NCBI RefSeq assembly: GCF_000349945.1
Contig: NC_020548.1
Coordinates: 1 to 64,000, forward strand
DNA length: 64,000 bases
Direction: 5' to 3'
Source: Azoarcus sp. KH32C
GTDB lineage: Bacteria > Pseudomonadota > Gammaproteobacteria > Burkholderiales > Rhodocyclaceae
The notes under the pieces are model-generated. The model saw nothing but the letters and a program-made list of their open reading frames with translations, was not told the DNA's origin and did not search any database. Position numbers and translations under genes: made by a program. Shown piece after piece: positions 44,352 through 52,309 of the stretch (positions are counted from its first letter, which is position 1; each line of letters starts with the position of its first letter).

Positions 44352-45833
44352 TCAGGCTCGGCTCCTTGCCACTTGTAGCCCTGCTGCTTGTACCCTTTCT
44401 GCATGTCCCCTTGCAGCTTGTGAGTAACGCAGCGCGTACCGCCGGCCCAGCAAGTAGTAGAGAATTGCAGAGCTTAGGCCACCGGCGAGCCAGGAGAGAT
44501 CGACCCCACCCATTGCCACGGCAATGGGGCCTTGAAACAGCGGAATGATTCCGTACATGAAAAGGTAGGTGCATCCCAGACCGCCAAAGAATGCCACCAT
44601 CGCCGCCGGATTGAATTTGCGCATGTGCCCGGATTCCGGCCCCTCGAAGAGGAAGTCGAAATTCTTGGTATTGCGTTCAAAGACGAAGCAATGCACGGCC
44701 ATAATGCCGCCCCAGGCCGCGACCCATGCCACGATGGAGATCAACCACGAATCAAGCGCGTGTGCGAAGTTGTCCTGTTTCATGAAGAACATGACCGCCA
44801 ACATTGCGAAGACGCCAACCATGATCGACAGCTTGTGCCTGGAGATCTTGATATCCATGGCTTGAGCCGCCACGCCAAATGTATAAAGGTTGATGATGTT
44901 GGTCGCAATTGGGCCGTGAATGACGAGCGCCAGCACAGGGATCGCGAGTACCCCGAAGTTGGAGACGATCAGTGCCCCGGGGTCAGCGCTTCCACTCTTC
45001 GTTGCCAGGGTTGCGCCCAGCACGCCCAACCACACCACCGGGATAAATTGACCGAGCGTACTGGCAAGATAAAGGCGCGTCTTGCACACAGAGGTCGAAA
45101 CAAAGCGCGAATAGTCCGGTGCATAGGTGAACCAGCCAATGCCCCAGCCAATGCCGATAGCGGTCATAACAGCACTCATGGCTGCGAGCCGCGGCATGCC
45201 GGTCAGCACCTTGCCTTCGGGTCCTGCGTAGGCCCAATTAATATCGAACTGAGTCCAGGCAACAACGCTCATCGCCACCAGCACCAACACCGTAGGTGGC
45301 ACAGTCCATTTTTCGAAGGCTGCAATTGCCTGATAGCCGATGTAGCAAATGACGACTTGGGTGGTCATGATGGTCGCTGCGGTTGACAGACGCCACCAGA
45401 AATTTTCTGCGGTCGGATCCACCCAGCCAAGTTGGCCGAAGAGTGCCATCACCAGATCAAGAATGATCCAGGTATTCACCGCTGACCAGCCGACTGCCAG
45501 CGATGCTTGGATGGCGGCCGGCAGGTAGGCCCCGTACCGACCGAAGGCGGCACGGGAAAGCACCATTCCGGTGACGCCGGTTCGTTGCCCAAGCAGCACA
45601 AAGGCGCCAAAGCCAAGCATTCCAAGCAGGTTGCCGGCCACCAGGACCGTAATCGTGTCTGCGAGCGAGAGTCCGAGATTTATCCCGAGTGCGCCCAGAA
45701 TCCAGTTGATGGGCGCTACGTTTGCCCCCGACCAGATCCAAAATTGCCCCCAAACCGATTTGGTTCTCCGATGCTCGGGGATCGGTTGCAGCATCTCTTC
45801 AAGGTCAGCTGCATCGCTACCATGGTTAGTCAT
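44352..45833 (-). CDS. NCS1-family permease (CodB-like), likely creatinine transporter
   Basis: A 493-residue NCS1 permease, about 12 helices, of the cytosine-permease branch: TKSVWGQFWIWSGANVAPINW at helix 1, LSRAAFGRYGAYLPA in loop 2 and YAPDYSRFVS in the middle. The ATG at 45833 is preferred to an in-frame TTG; GGAG lies nine bases before it. Immediately upstream lie creatininase and creatinase genes on the same strand, so creatinine uptake is the most economical role (inference; creatinine and cytosine are similar planar ureides). Confidence 0.88.
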   Translation of the reverse strand: MTNHGSDAADLEEMLQPIPEHRRTKSVWGQFWIWSGANVAPINWILGALGINLGLSLADTITVLVAGNLLGMLGFGAFVLLGQRTGVTGMVLSRAAFGRYGAYLPAAIQASLAVGWSAVNTWIILDLVMALFGQLGWVDPTAENFWWRLSTAATIMTTQVVICYIGYQAIAAFEKWTVPPTVLVLVAMSVVAWTQFDINWAYAGPEGKVLTGMPRLAAMSAVMTAIGIGWGIGWFTYAPDYSRFVSTSVCKTRLYLASTLGQFIPVVWLGVLGATLATKSGSADPGALIVSNFGVLAIPVLALVIHGPIATNIINLYTFGVAAQAMDIKISRHKLSIMVGVFAMLAVMFFMKQDNFAHALDSWLISIVAWVAAWGGIMAVHCFVFERNTKNFDFLFEGPESGHMRKFNPAAMVAFFGGLGCTYLFMYGIIPLFQGPIAVAMGGVDLSWLAGGLSSAILYYLLGRRYALRYSQAARGHAERVQAAGLQVARSRA

Positions 45834-45963
45834 TTTCTGTGTCTCCAATAATTCTTATAACTCGCGTGCTGAGTCTGGACGAGACCGCCCCGCGGCATTC
45901 ATGACCACAATGAACTTCGGTCGACCTCCCTGATATAAAACGGTGGCGCAGTGTCGCCGGCGT

Positions 45964-46734
45964 TCAGTCGAAGGCGCGCGCCAATTCGCGGCTGATGCCG
46001 TCGACGCAAACTTTCAGCAGCGTCTCGCCATGCTGCGCGCTCGCACGTTTCGCCGACGACAGACAACCGGAGGCAGGTGTCCATTCCGGCTTGACCGGGA
46101 AGAAGTCATACGGAGGAAACTGCGCCGGCGCGTGATCGCAGACCTTCTCCATATCCACCAGGTGCGGATGCAGATGGAGCATCAGCGAGGTTTCCAGCAC
46201 GCCGCCGTGCTCAACCGCCCAGCCCGGGAAGTCGCCCTCGTAGATGGCGTCGATCGCCTCCTGCGTGACGAAATCCCAATACGAGAGAACCACTGTGGAG
46301 AAATCGCGGATGCCATCCCAGCGCAATTCGCGTTGGGCCAGATCAACCCCTTCGACGATGAATGCTGAATTCTCGTAATGGCCATTGACGAGCACCGTCC
46401 GCCGTACGCCATGACGTGCAAGTTCCTTCAGGACATCACGGATTGTCGAGGTTACGGTGAGGCCATCCAGACTCGTCGTCCCCGGCATGTGGTTTCCGCC
46501 ACCACTCTTCTGTTGCGACTTGTAGCCGTAGGCGATCGGAGGTGCGACGAGCGCGCCGATGCGGTCGGCAACGCGCTCGGAAATCGCAGTCGGGAGCAGC
46601 ACGTCCGGGTTCATCGACATGTGCGGGCCATGCTGTTCAAGCGCCCCGACTGGAATCAGTACAGGCGTATTGCCGTCACGGACTAGTGCATCGTATTCGG
46701 GCCACGCGAGTTCGGAAATGTGAACACTTTTCAT
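45964..46734 (-). CDS. Creatininase (creatinine amidohydrolase)
   Basis: A 256-residue enzyme that opens creatinine to creatine. Metal ligands are recognisable: Glu and His in VGALEQHGPH, Asp in MNPDVLL, and His/Glu in LVNGHYENSAF. The substrate-shielding tryptophans fit YWDF and GWAVEHGG. The sequence follows the pseudomonad enzyme closely. AAGGAGAT precedes the ATG at 46734. It lies downstream of creatinase, separated by a large inverted repeat. Confidence 0.92.
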   Translation of the reverse strand: MKSVHISELAWPEYDALVRDGNTPVLIPVGALEQHGPHMSMNPDVLLPTAISERVADRIGALVAPPIAYGYKSQQKSGGGNHMPGTTSLDGLTVTSTIRDVLKELARHGVRRTVLVNGHYENSAFIVEGVDLAQRELRWDGIRDFSTVVLSYWDFVTQEAIDAIYEGDFPGWAVEHGGVLETSLMLHLHPHLVDMEKVCDHAPAQFPPYDFFPVKPEWTPASGCLSSAKRASAQHGETLLKVCVDGISRELARAFD

Positions 46735-46793
46735 CTGGTTATCTCCTTGATTTGTGTCGCCCCTTTGGCCGCCGTGCCGAGGTGGTCGTCCGG

Positions 46794-46837
46794 ACTCCCT
46801 CATGCGGGGCCGGCGCGCCGGCCTCGCATGAGGGAGT
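46794..46837. repeat. 44-bp inverted repeat between creatinase and creatininase genes
   Basis: Two 22-bp arms with no spacer, centred between 46815 and 46816. They are fully complementary except for one G-T pair (46807/46824). As RNA it would be a very stable hairpin starting 9 bases past the creatinase stop. Without a T-run it looks more like a stabilising or attenuating element than a classical terminator. Confidence 0.8.
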
Positions 46838-46846
46838 TATGCTGCT

Positions 46847-48091
46847 TTAGCGCTTGATGATGTTGTGCTCGGGACCGTAGGCGAAGCCGGTGATGTTATC
46901 GGCGCCGTCCTCGGTCACGACGAGGATGTCGTGCTCGCGGTAGCCGCCCGCACCGGGCATGCCTTCGGGCAGCATGATCATCGGCTCGATCGACACCACC
47001 ATGTTCGGCTCGAGCACCGTCTCAATGTCCTCGCGGAATTCGAGGCCGGCCTCACGGCCGTAGTAGTGCGACAGCACACCGAAGGAGTGACCGTAGCCGA
47101 AGGTGCGGTATTGCAGCAGGCCGTGCTCGGCGAAGATTTCGTTAAGCTGCGCGGCGACATCGCAGCAGCGCACGCCCGGCTTCACGAGCTTGAGGCCGGC
47201 CTCGTGCACCTTGACGTTCACTTCCCACGCCTTCAGCGAAGCGTCGTCGCAGTGGTCGAAGAACATCGTGCGCTCGAGCGCCGTGTAGTAGCCCGAGATC
47301 ATCGAGAAGCAGTTCAGCGACAGGATGTCGCCCTTCTGCACCTTGCGCGTCGTCACCGGGTTGTGCGCGCCGTCGGTGTTGATGCCGGACTGGAACCAGG
47401 TCCAGGTATCCATCAGCTCCGAATCCGGGAAGCGCTTCGCGATCTCGCGCACCATCGCCTGCGTCGAGGCGAGCGCCACTTCGTGCTCGGGCACGCCTTC
47501 ATGCACCGCCGCCGCGAGCGCCGCTCCGCCGACGTCGCACACCTGCGCGCCGTGCTTGATCAACGCGATCTCCTCGGCTGACTTGACCATGCGCATGCGC
47601 ATCGTCGGCGCGCCGATATCAGTCAGGGTCACGGCGGGCAGTGCGGCCTTGAGCTTTTCCAGGCGCTCGAAGGGAATGTGGTCGTATTCGACGCCGACGC
47701 GGCCCTTGTTTGGGATCTCCTGCTGGATCGCGCGGAAGTAGTTGTCGCGGCGCCAGTCGGTGTAGACGATGTTGTAGTCGCCCACCGTGCGACGCCACGG
47801 CTGGCCGCCGTCGATGTTGGCGCTGATCGAGACGACCTTGTCCTGCGTCACGACCAGGCCGTAGGGGCGGCCGAAGGAGCAGTAGAGGAAGTCGCTGTAG
47901 TAATTGATGTTGTGCATCGACGTGAACAGCACCGCATCGATGTCATTGGCCGCCATGTACTGGCGCAGCTTCGCCTGACGATTACGGAACTCCTGTTCCG
48001 AGAAGGTGTGCTTCACCTTTTCGCCGTTTTCGATGCGCAGCAGATCCTTCATGTCCTTGATGGACTGAATGCCGGTGACCAGATTCGTCAT
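46847..48091 (-). CDS. Creatinase (creatine amidinohydrolase)
   Basis: A 414-residue pita-bread-fold enzyme that hydrolyses creatine to sarcosine and urea without metal. It follows the well-known pseudomonad enzyme closely: NINYYSDFLYCSFGRPY, ANIDGGQPWRRTVG, the catalytic His in NTDGAHNPVTTRKV, FGYGHSFGVLSHYYGREAGL and IEPMIMLPEGMPGAGGYREH with the active-site Glu. GGAG precedes the ATG. First gene of the run creatinase, creatininase, NCS1 permease; a GlxA-type regulator gene lies upstream on the same strand. Confidence 0.95.
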   Translation of the reverse strand: MTNLVTGIQSIKDMKDLLRIENGEKVKHTFSEQEFRNRQAKLRQYMAANDIDAVLFTSMHNINYYSDFLYCSFGRPYGLVVTQDKVVSISANIDGGQPWRRTVGDYNIVYTDWRRDNYFRAIQQEIPNKGRVGVEYDHIPFERLEKLKAALPAVTLTDIGAPTMRMRMVKSAEEIALIKHGAQVCDVGGAALAAAVHEGVPEHEVALASTQAMVREIAKRFPDSELMDTWTWFQSGINTDGAHNPVTTRKVQKGDILSLNCFSMISGYYTALERTMFFDHCDDASLKAWEVNVKVHEAGLKLVKPGVRCCDVAAQLNEIFAEHGLLQYRTFGYGHSFGVLSHYYGREAGLEFREDIETVLEPNMVVSIEPMIMLPEGMPGAGGYREHDILVVTEDGADNITGFAYGPEHNIIKR

Positions 48092-48213
48092 TTCTTAACT
48101 CCTCGAGTGGTTGTCGTCTCCACGCTTGCCGTCGCGCTGTGACTGCGCGCCGACAACGTGAACCCATGCTAAAGAACGACGTCTGTCCGGAATTTCCGCC
48201 CCCCGACGGAGAA

Positions 48214-48231
48214 TTTCGTGAAAACGACTTC
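48214..48231. repeat. Direct repeat, copy 1 (TTTCGTGAAAACGACTTC)
   Basis: Matches 17 of 18 bases of the copy at 48401-48418 in the same orientation. A shorter third copy (TTCCTGAAAACGAC) lies at 48381-48394. Origin unknown; may be the end of a lost insertion sequence or a regulator-binding array. Confidence 0.55.
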
Positions 48232-48252
48232 CACATGTCGACGTACTAATCG

Positions 48253-48287
48253 CAAAAAAAACCCTCCGGCCAACAGTGCGCCGGAGG
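48253..48287 (-). terminator. Rho-independent terminator of the GlxA-type regulator
   Basis: Perfect 9-bp stem (48261-48269 with 48279-48287), 9-base loop, followed on the minus strand by eight T residues (48260-48253). A classical intrinsic terminator 145 bases after the regulator stop. Confidence 0.85.
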
Positions 48288-48400
48288 GGGTGCGTACGGT
48301 CGAGAGCGACCGCGAGGGAGAGATCAATCGATCAACGGCTTGTTGGCAAAAAATCCTAGGGACCGGGTGAGGTGCCGCCTTTCCTGAAAACGACGCGGAT

Positions 48401-48418
48401 TTTCCTGAAAACGACTTC
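48401..48418. repeat. Direct repeat, copy 3 (TTTCCTGAAAACGACTTC)
   Basis: See the copy at 48214-48231. Together with 48381-48394 two copies lie 20 bases apart, a two-helical-turn spacing compatible with a protein binding one face. Confidence 0.55.
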
Positions 48419-48431
48419 GGCGGCCAGCGAA

Positions 48432-49463
48432 TCAGGACTCCTTCGCCGCCTTTTCGGGATCCGTCGTCTGGCGCCGCCGCTCCGCACTCGGCGAGATGCC
48501 GAAACCGGTGTGGTAACGGTGGGAGAAGTGGGCGAAGGAAACGAAGCCGCAGGCCATCACGATGTCGGCGATGGGGCGGTTCGTTCGGGTCAGGAGTTGC
48601 CGCGCGCGTTCGAGGCGGATCTGCAGGTAATACTGGCGCGGTGTGCAGCTGAGCGTGTCGCGGAACAGGCGTTCGAGCTGCCGGGCCGAGAACTGCATAT
48701 GCTCGGCGAGTTCCTCCATCGACAGCGGCTCTTCGATGTTGCATTCCATCAGCTTGATCGCCTCGACGAGCTTCGGGTGCGACGCACCGGACACGTCGCG
48801 CAGCGAGGTCTTCTGCCGCTCGTCGGGACCGCGCAGCTCGTAGATCAGGAGTTCCGCGACCGACGAGGCGACCTTGCGCCCGCCACCGCCCAGACCGATC
48901 AGGTGGAACATCATTTCCACCGGGGCGATGCCGCCGCTGCACGAGCAGCGGTTGCGGTCGACCTCGTAGAGCTTGTTCGACACCACGAGGCGCGGGAAAC
49001 GGTCGAGCAGCGCGTCCATGTCTTCCCAGTGGATCGTGCTGCGGTAGCCGTCGAGCAGCCCGGCACAGGCAAGAAAGTAGCTCCCGGTATCGACCCCGCC
49101 CAGCGGCACGCCCTTCGCCGCCAGGTTGCGCAGCCACTGGATGATCGGCTCGTTGCCGGAGGTCGGGATCGGGTTCGGGCCGATCACGAACACGCCGTCC
49201 AGGTCGGTGGCGGCGGTCGCAGCAAGGTCGGGCTGCACGCAGATGCCGGCACTTGAACGTACCGGCTGGCCGTCCATCGTCAGCGTAACGAACTGGTAGA
49301 GGGTACGCCGGGCGACCATGTTCGCGAGCCGCAGCGGATCGACCGCTGAGCCGAAGCCGATCAGCGTGAAATCGGGCACGAGCAGGAAGCCGAAGCGGAT
49401 CGGCGCATCGCCGCCCCGCCCGGACCAGTAACGGGCACTGTTGTCAGGAAGAAGTTTGCTCAT
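48432..49463 (-). CDS. GlxA-type AraC regulator (GATase1-like + AraC HTH)
   Basis: A 343-residue regulator. N-terminal half is DJ-1/PfpI glutamine-amidotransferase-like (FGFLLVPDFTLIGFGSAVDPL, GGVDTGSYFLACAGLL). C-terminal half has the AraC double HTH (LSMEELAEHMQFSARQLERLFRDTL; RLERARQLLTRTNRPIADIVMACGFVS). Known relatives (GbdR, SouR, CdhR) sense glycine betaine, sarcosine or carnitine. Next to creatinase, sensing creatine or sarcosine and activating this run is likely. Ends at a clear intrinsic terminator. Confidence 0.9.
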   Translation of the reverse strand: MSKLLPDNSARYWSGRGGDAPIRFGFLLVPDFTLIGFGSAVDPLRLANMVARRTLYQFVTLTMDGQPVRSSAGICVQPDLAATAATDLDGVFVIGPNPIPTSGNEPIIQWLRNLAAKGVPLGGVDTGSYFLACAGLLDGYRSTIHWEDMDALLDRFPRLVVSNKLYEVDRNRCSCSGGIAPVEMMFHLIGLGGGGRKVASSVAELLIYELRGPDERQKTSLRDVSGASHPKLVEAIKLMECNIEEPLSMEELAEHMQFSARQLERLFRDTLSCTPRQYYLQIRLERARQLLTRTNRPIADIVMACGFVSFAHFSHRYHTGFGISPSAERRRQTTDPEKAAKES

Positions 49464-49946
49464 CGTCGCGTTGCAGGAAGCGGTTCCGGATCGGGGAAAG
49501 CCAGGGCGGGGGCGGCGAACTCGCGGGCCGCTGCTCTACGCCTATGGTAGTACGACGGTGCACAGACCGTTGAGGAACACACAACGCTCGATCGTCACGA
49601 TCCGCGTCCAGCCACTCCGAAGTTACGCGGGGCGCAGGAAGGTCACTTGTCTGCACACGACAAAAGGATGCGATTTCAATCCGGCATGAGATCGCAGCGG
49701 GCAAGCTGCGCCCTTCGAGCAAGACGTCAGCCGGTCAAGCCACGCAGGACCGACGCAATCACCGCCCCGTCTCCGCTGTCGTCCTCCTCCCACCCATGTC
49801 AGGCGTCCTCGGCCCGTTGACGAGCACGGCTTCGATCCGATCGTGCCGGTGCAGGCCGGTCCGAGGTCGTCGCACAAAAGATTCACGAAGAGTTCAATGT
49901 GGCGAGTCGCAACAACATCCGTGTTGCGCGGGAAAGGCACACGAGG
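49464..49946. other. Gap without recognisable genes
   Basis: About 480 bases. One open frame of 105 residues (49623-49940, minus) is rich in Cys, Gly and Arg and looks like spurious coding in GC-rich DNA. I see no repeat, terminator or RNA gene. Confidence 0.4.
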
Positions 49947-50765
49947 TCACTTCACGGCGATGACAACGTGCGCCTGGATCTTTCCATCGACGGCGCCGGT
50001 CCCGAAGCGCCCGGCAATGCTTGCCGCCGCGACCTCGGTGGCTTCGTCCAGACGCGAGGCATCGCGAGTTTCTATCTCGTTTCTCAGAGGTGTTCCCTGG
50101 CAGTAGGCAATCGCCGGCAGACGGAATGAGGTGGCGTGACTGCGTGCAGCAACCGTGTCGAATCGGGGCGGTTCGCTGAATCCGGCCCTCGCCAAGTCCC
50201 GCTCGATGACCTGCCGGTCGTGGTAGCCATGCGGCGTGCGCGCGAGGAACCGTGGCGGGTCTTCGGGGAAGACGGCTGCCAGCGCAGTCGTTACGACGTC
50301 CGCAAACTCATTTTCGGCGATATGGTCCCAGACGCTGAAGATGAAGACGCCACCCTGCCTGAGCACCCGACGTGCCTCGGCGAAGGCTTTGGACTTCTCC
50401 GGAAAGAACATGGCACCAAACTGGCAAACCACGGCATCGAAGGAGTCGTCTTCGAAGGGTAAGCGCATGGCATCCGCATGGCGCCAGTCGACGGGCCGCT
50501 TGGTGCCCACGACCAAAGCGTGGTCGAGCATCGCCTGGTTCAGGTCCGTTGCAACGATGTCGACGGTTTCCGGCAGTGTGGCAGCCAGTGCGCGCGTCAC
50601 CACGCCCGTGCCGGCCGCGATTTCGAGCACACGGGAAAGGGACGTTACGTCCAACCGCCCCACCAAGTCGGCGGCATAAGGTTCGAAAATGAGCGGCACC
50701 AGCCACATATCGTAGAACCGTGGAATGGACCCCGCAAAGAGCTTGTCCTTGTCAACATCAGCCAC
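49947..50765 (-). CDS. SAM-dependent methyltransferase, class I
   Basis: A 272-residue methyltransferase. SAM-binding motif I VLEIAAGTGVVTRALA (near residue 50), motif II VATDLNQAML, post-I DAVVCQFGAMFF and motif III LRQGGVFIFSVWD. The GTG at 50765 (VADVDKDKLFAGSIPRFYD) is preferred because relatives begin there. Substrate unknown; no Cys pattern of arsenite methyltransferase ArsM is seen, although the gene is divergent from the arsenic operon and may share its regulated region. Confidence 0.85.
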   Translation of the reverse strand: MADVDKDKLFAGSIPRFYDMWLVPLIFEPYAADLVGRLDVTSLSRVLEIAAGTGVVTRALAATLPETVDIVATDLNQAMLDHALVVGTKRPVDWRHADAMRLPFEDDSFDAVVCQFGAMFFPEKSKAFAEARRVLRQGGVFIFSVWDHIAENEFADVVTTALAAVFPEDPPRFLARTPHGYHDRQVIERDLARAGFSEPPRFDTVAARSHATSFRLPAIAYCQGTPLRNEIETRDASRLDEATEVAAASIAGRFGTGAVDGKIQAHVVIAVK

Positions 50766-50969
50766 GTCTTGCCCCGATTCGATACGTTCCGGATCCGGTA
50801 GACAGGCCGGGCAAGGGCTTGGTTCTGACCGGCGGCTGCGTTTGAACCGCAACAACTTGGCCGAACCCGCTGTTCAATATCTGCGATCTGCGAAGCGAGC
50901 TGCAGCAATGCGTGTCCGCTTCGACCGCCAGCACTCCGCGACCTCTTGACCCAATCGGGTACCGAAAAT

Positions 50970-51007
50970 ACAATACTTCAACGAAACTTGAATCGTTGAA
51001 GTATTGT
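50970..51007. promoter_or_regulatory. ArsR operator: 15-bp perfect inverted repeat overlapping arsR start
   Basis: ACAATACTTCAACGA (50970-50984) and its perfect complement (50993-51007) are separated by 8 bases. The right arm covers the GTG start codon of arsR (51006-51008). Such a dyad ahead of an arsR gene is the expected dimer-binding site; arsenite binding would release it. Confidence 0.85.
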
Positions 51008-51395
51008 GTCGACCATTCAAAAAGATCAGGTCCTGCGCGTCTTCGAGGCGCTCTCCTCCGGCGTGCGGTTGGACGTTTTTCGTTTGCTCGTGCAGGCGGG
51101 CAATGGCGGGCGCGTGGCCGGCGAGATCGGCGCAGCGCTGGACATTCCGCCGACCAATCTGTCTTTTCATCTGAAGGCGCTGGTGCAGGCGGGGCTGCTC
51201 TCCGTCGAGCAGGAGGGGCGCTACCAGCGCTATCGGGCGAGCATTCCCCTGATGCTGGACACCATCGCCTACCTCACCGCGAATTGCTGCGGCGACCACC
51301 CGGAAGAGTGCGCCGAATATCGTGACCGCGTGCCGGCGCTGGACGGCTTCCTTCCTCCCCTGAGCTGTTCTGCCGACGGAGGCTGCAAGAAATGA
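51006..51395 (+). CDS. arsR: Arsenic-responsive repressor ArsR
   Basis: A 129-residue ArsR/SmtB winged-helix repressor. HTH near residues 35-62 (VAGEIGAALDIPPTNLSFHLKAL). A C-terminal arsenite site Cys94, Cys95, Cys102 in NCCGDHPEEC matches the Acidithiobacillus-type placement of arsenic cysteines, and Cys121 and Cys127 follow. It starts with GTG without a good Shine-Dalgarno site, and its start codon lies inside the operator, so a leaderless transcript is possible. It overlaps arsC by four bases (ATGA). Confidence 0.93.
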   Translation: MSTIQKDQVLRVFEALSSGVRLDVFRLLVQAGNGGRVAGEIGAALDIPPTNLSFHLKALVQAGLLSVEQEGRYQRYRASIPLMLDTIAYLTANCCGDHPEECAEYRDRVPALDGFLPPLSCSADGGCKK

Positions 51396-51871
51396 ACGTG
51401 CTGTTCCTTTGCACTGGCAACTCGTGCCGCTCGATTCTCGGCGAGGCCACCTTCAATCATCTCGCGCCGGCAGGCTGGAAAGCCATGAGCGCCGGGAGCA
51501 AGCCCGCCGGATATGTGCATCCGCGCTCAATCGCGTTGCTGGCCCGTGAGGGCCTCCCGACCGAGGGCTACTACAGCAAGTCATGGGACAAGCTGCCGGC
51601 TATGCCGGACATCGTCATCACGGTGTGCTCCAGTGCGGCGGGCGAAACCTGCCCCGCCTACCTTGGACCGGTATTGCGCACCCACTGGGGTGTCGAGGAT
51701 CCGGCTCACGCGACCGGCACGGACGAGGAGATCGACGCCGCGTTCATGGACGCCTACCACATTCTGCGCGCCCGCATCGAAGCCTTTCTGGCCCTGCCGC
51801 TGGAAGAGCTGAAACAGGACCGTGCCCGACTCAAGGTCGAAATGGATCGGATTGGTACGCTGATCAAGTGA
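51392..51871 (+). CDS. arsC: Arsenate reductase, thioredoxin-coupled (LMW-PTP fold)
   Basis: A 159-residue cytosolic enzyme reducing arsenate to arsenite. The P-loop CTGNSCRS (Cys7-Cys12-Arg13) begins at residue 7. The redox pair lies in ITVCSSAAGETCP, matching the Cys82/Cys89 arrangement of the Staphylococcus pI258 enzyme. Product arsenite goes to ArsD/ArsA/Acr3. Translationally coupled to arsR. Confidence 0.93.
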   Translation: MNVLFLCTGNSCRSILGEATFNHLAPAGWKAMSAGSKPAGYVHPRSIALLAREGLPTEGYYSKSWDKLPAMPDIVITVCSSAAGETCPAYLGPVLRTHWGVEDPAHATGTDEEIDAAFMDAYHILRARIEAFLALPLEELKQDRARLKVEMDRIGTLIK

Positions 51872-51933
51872 TCCCGAAGCTACGGTGGCCCCCTCGCGTT
51901 GATGTTCATCTGAATTTTTCAAGGAGTCTCACG

Positions 51934-52296
51934 ATGAAAACCATTCAGGTTTTTGACCCTGCCCTGTGTTGCAGCACCGGCGTCTGTGGTGTCGACGTCG
52001 ATCAGGCGCTGGTCACTTTCTCGGCAGACGTTGACTGGGCCAAGCAGCACGGCGCACGGATCGAGCGTTTCAATCTTGCCCAGCAGCCGATGGCCTTCGC
52101 CCAGAACGCCACCGTCAAAGGGTTTCTGGAGCGCTCGGGGCAGGAAGCCTTGCCCTTGACGCTCGTCGACGGTGAGGTCGCGCTGGCCGGGCGCTATCCG
52201 ACGCGGGCCGACCTGGCGCGCTGGAGCGGCATCGCGGTCCAAACGGAGGTCAAGCCGCAAAGTGGCGGGTGCTGTTCGGGTAGTCGTTGCTGCTGA
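51934..52296 (+). CDS. arsD: Arsenic metallochaperone ArsD
   Basis: A 120-residue chaperone that hands arsenite to ArsA. The essential triad Cys12, Cys13, Cys18 (PALCCSTGVCG) is present. Two extra vicinal pairs end the protein (Cys113-Cys114 and Cys119-Cys120 in GGCCSGSRCC), as in R773 ArsD. AAGGAG precedes the ATG. It stands directly before arsA, the usual order for this pair. Confidence 0.94.
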   Translation: MKTIQVFDPALCCSTGVCGVDVDQALVTFSADVDWAKQHGARIERFNLAQQPMAFAQNATVKGFLERSGQEALPLTLVDGEVALAGRYPTRADLARWSGIAVQTEVKPQSGGCCSGSRCC

Positions 52297-52309
52297 GCAG
52301 GAGACGGCC

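Larger units (their letters stand above)
48092..48431. other. Gap between creatinase and GlxA-type regulator
   Basis: About 340 bases. It contains a strong terminator (48253-48287) and three copies of a GAAAACGAC-containing repeat. The left end must also contain the creatinase promoter. No gene. Confidence 0.6.

Noticed and set aside
49623..49940. 105-residue Cys/Gly/Arg-rich open frame as a small gene
   Set aside because: No ribosome site, no family resemblance, and composition typical of random GC-rich frames.
49947..50765. Arsenite methyltransferase (arsM) because of the adjacent ars operon
   Set aside because: It lacks the conserved cysteines of ArsM and reads as a general class I methyltransferase.
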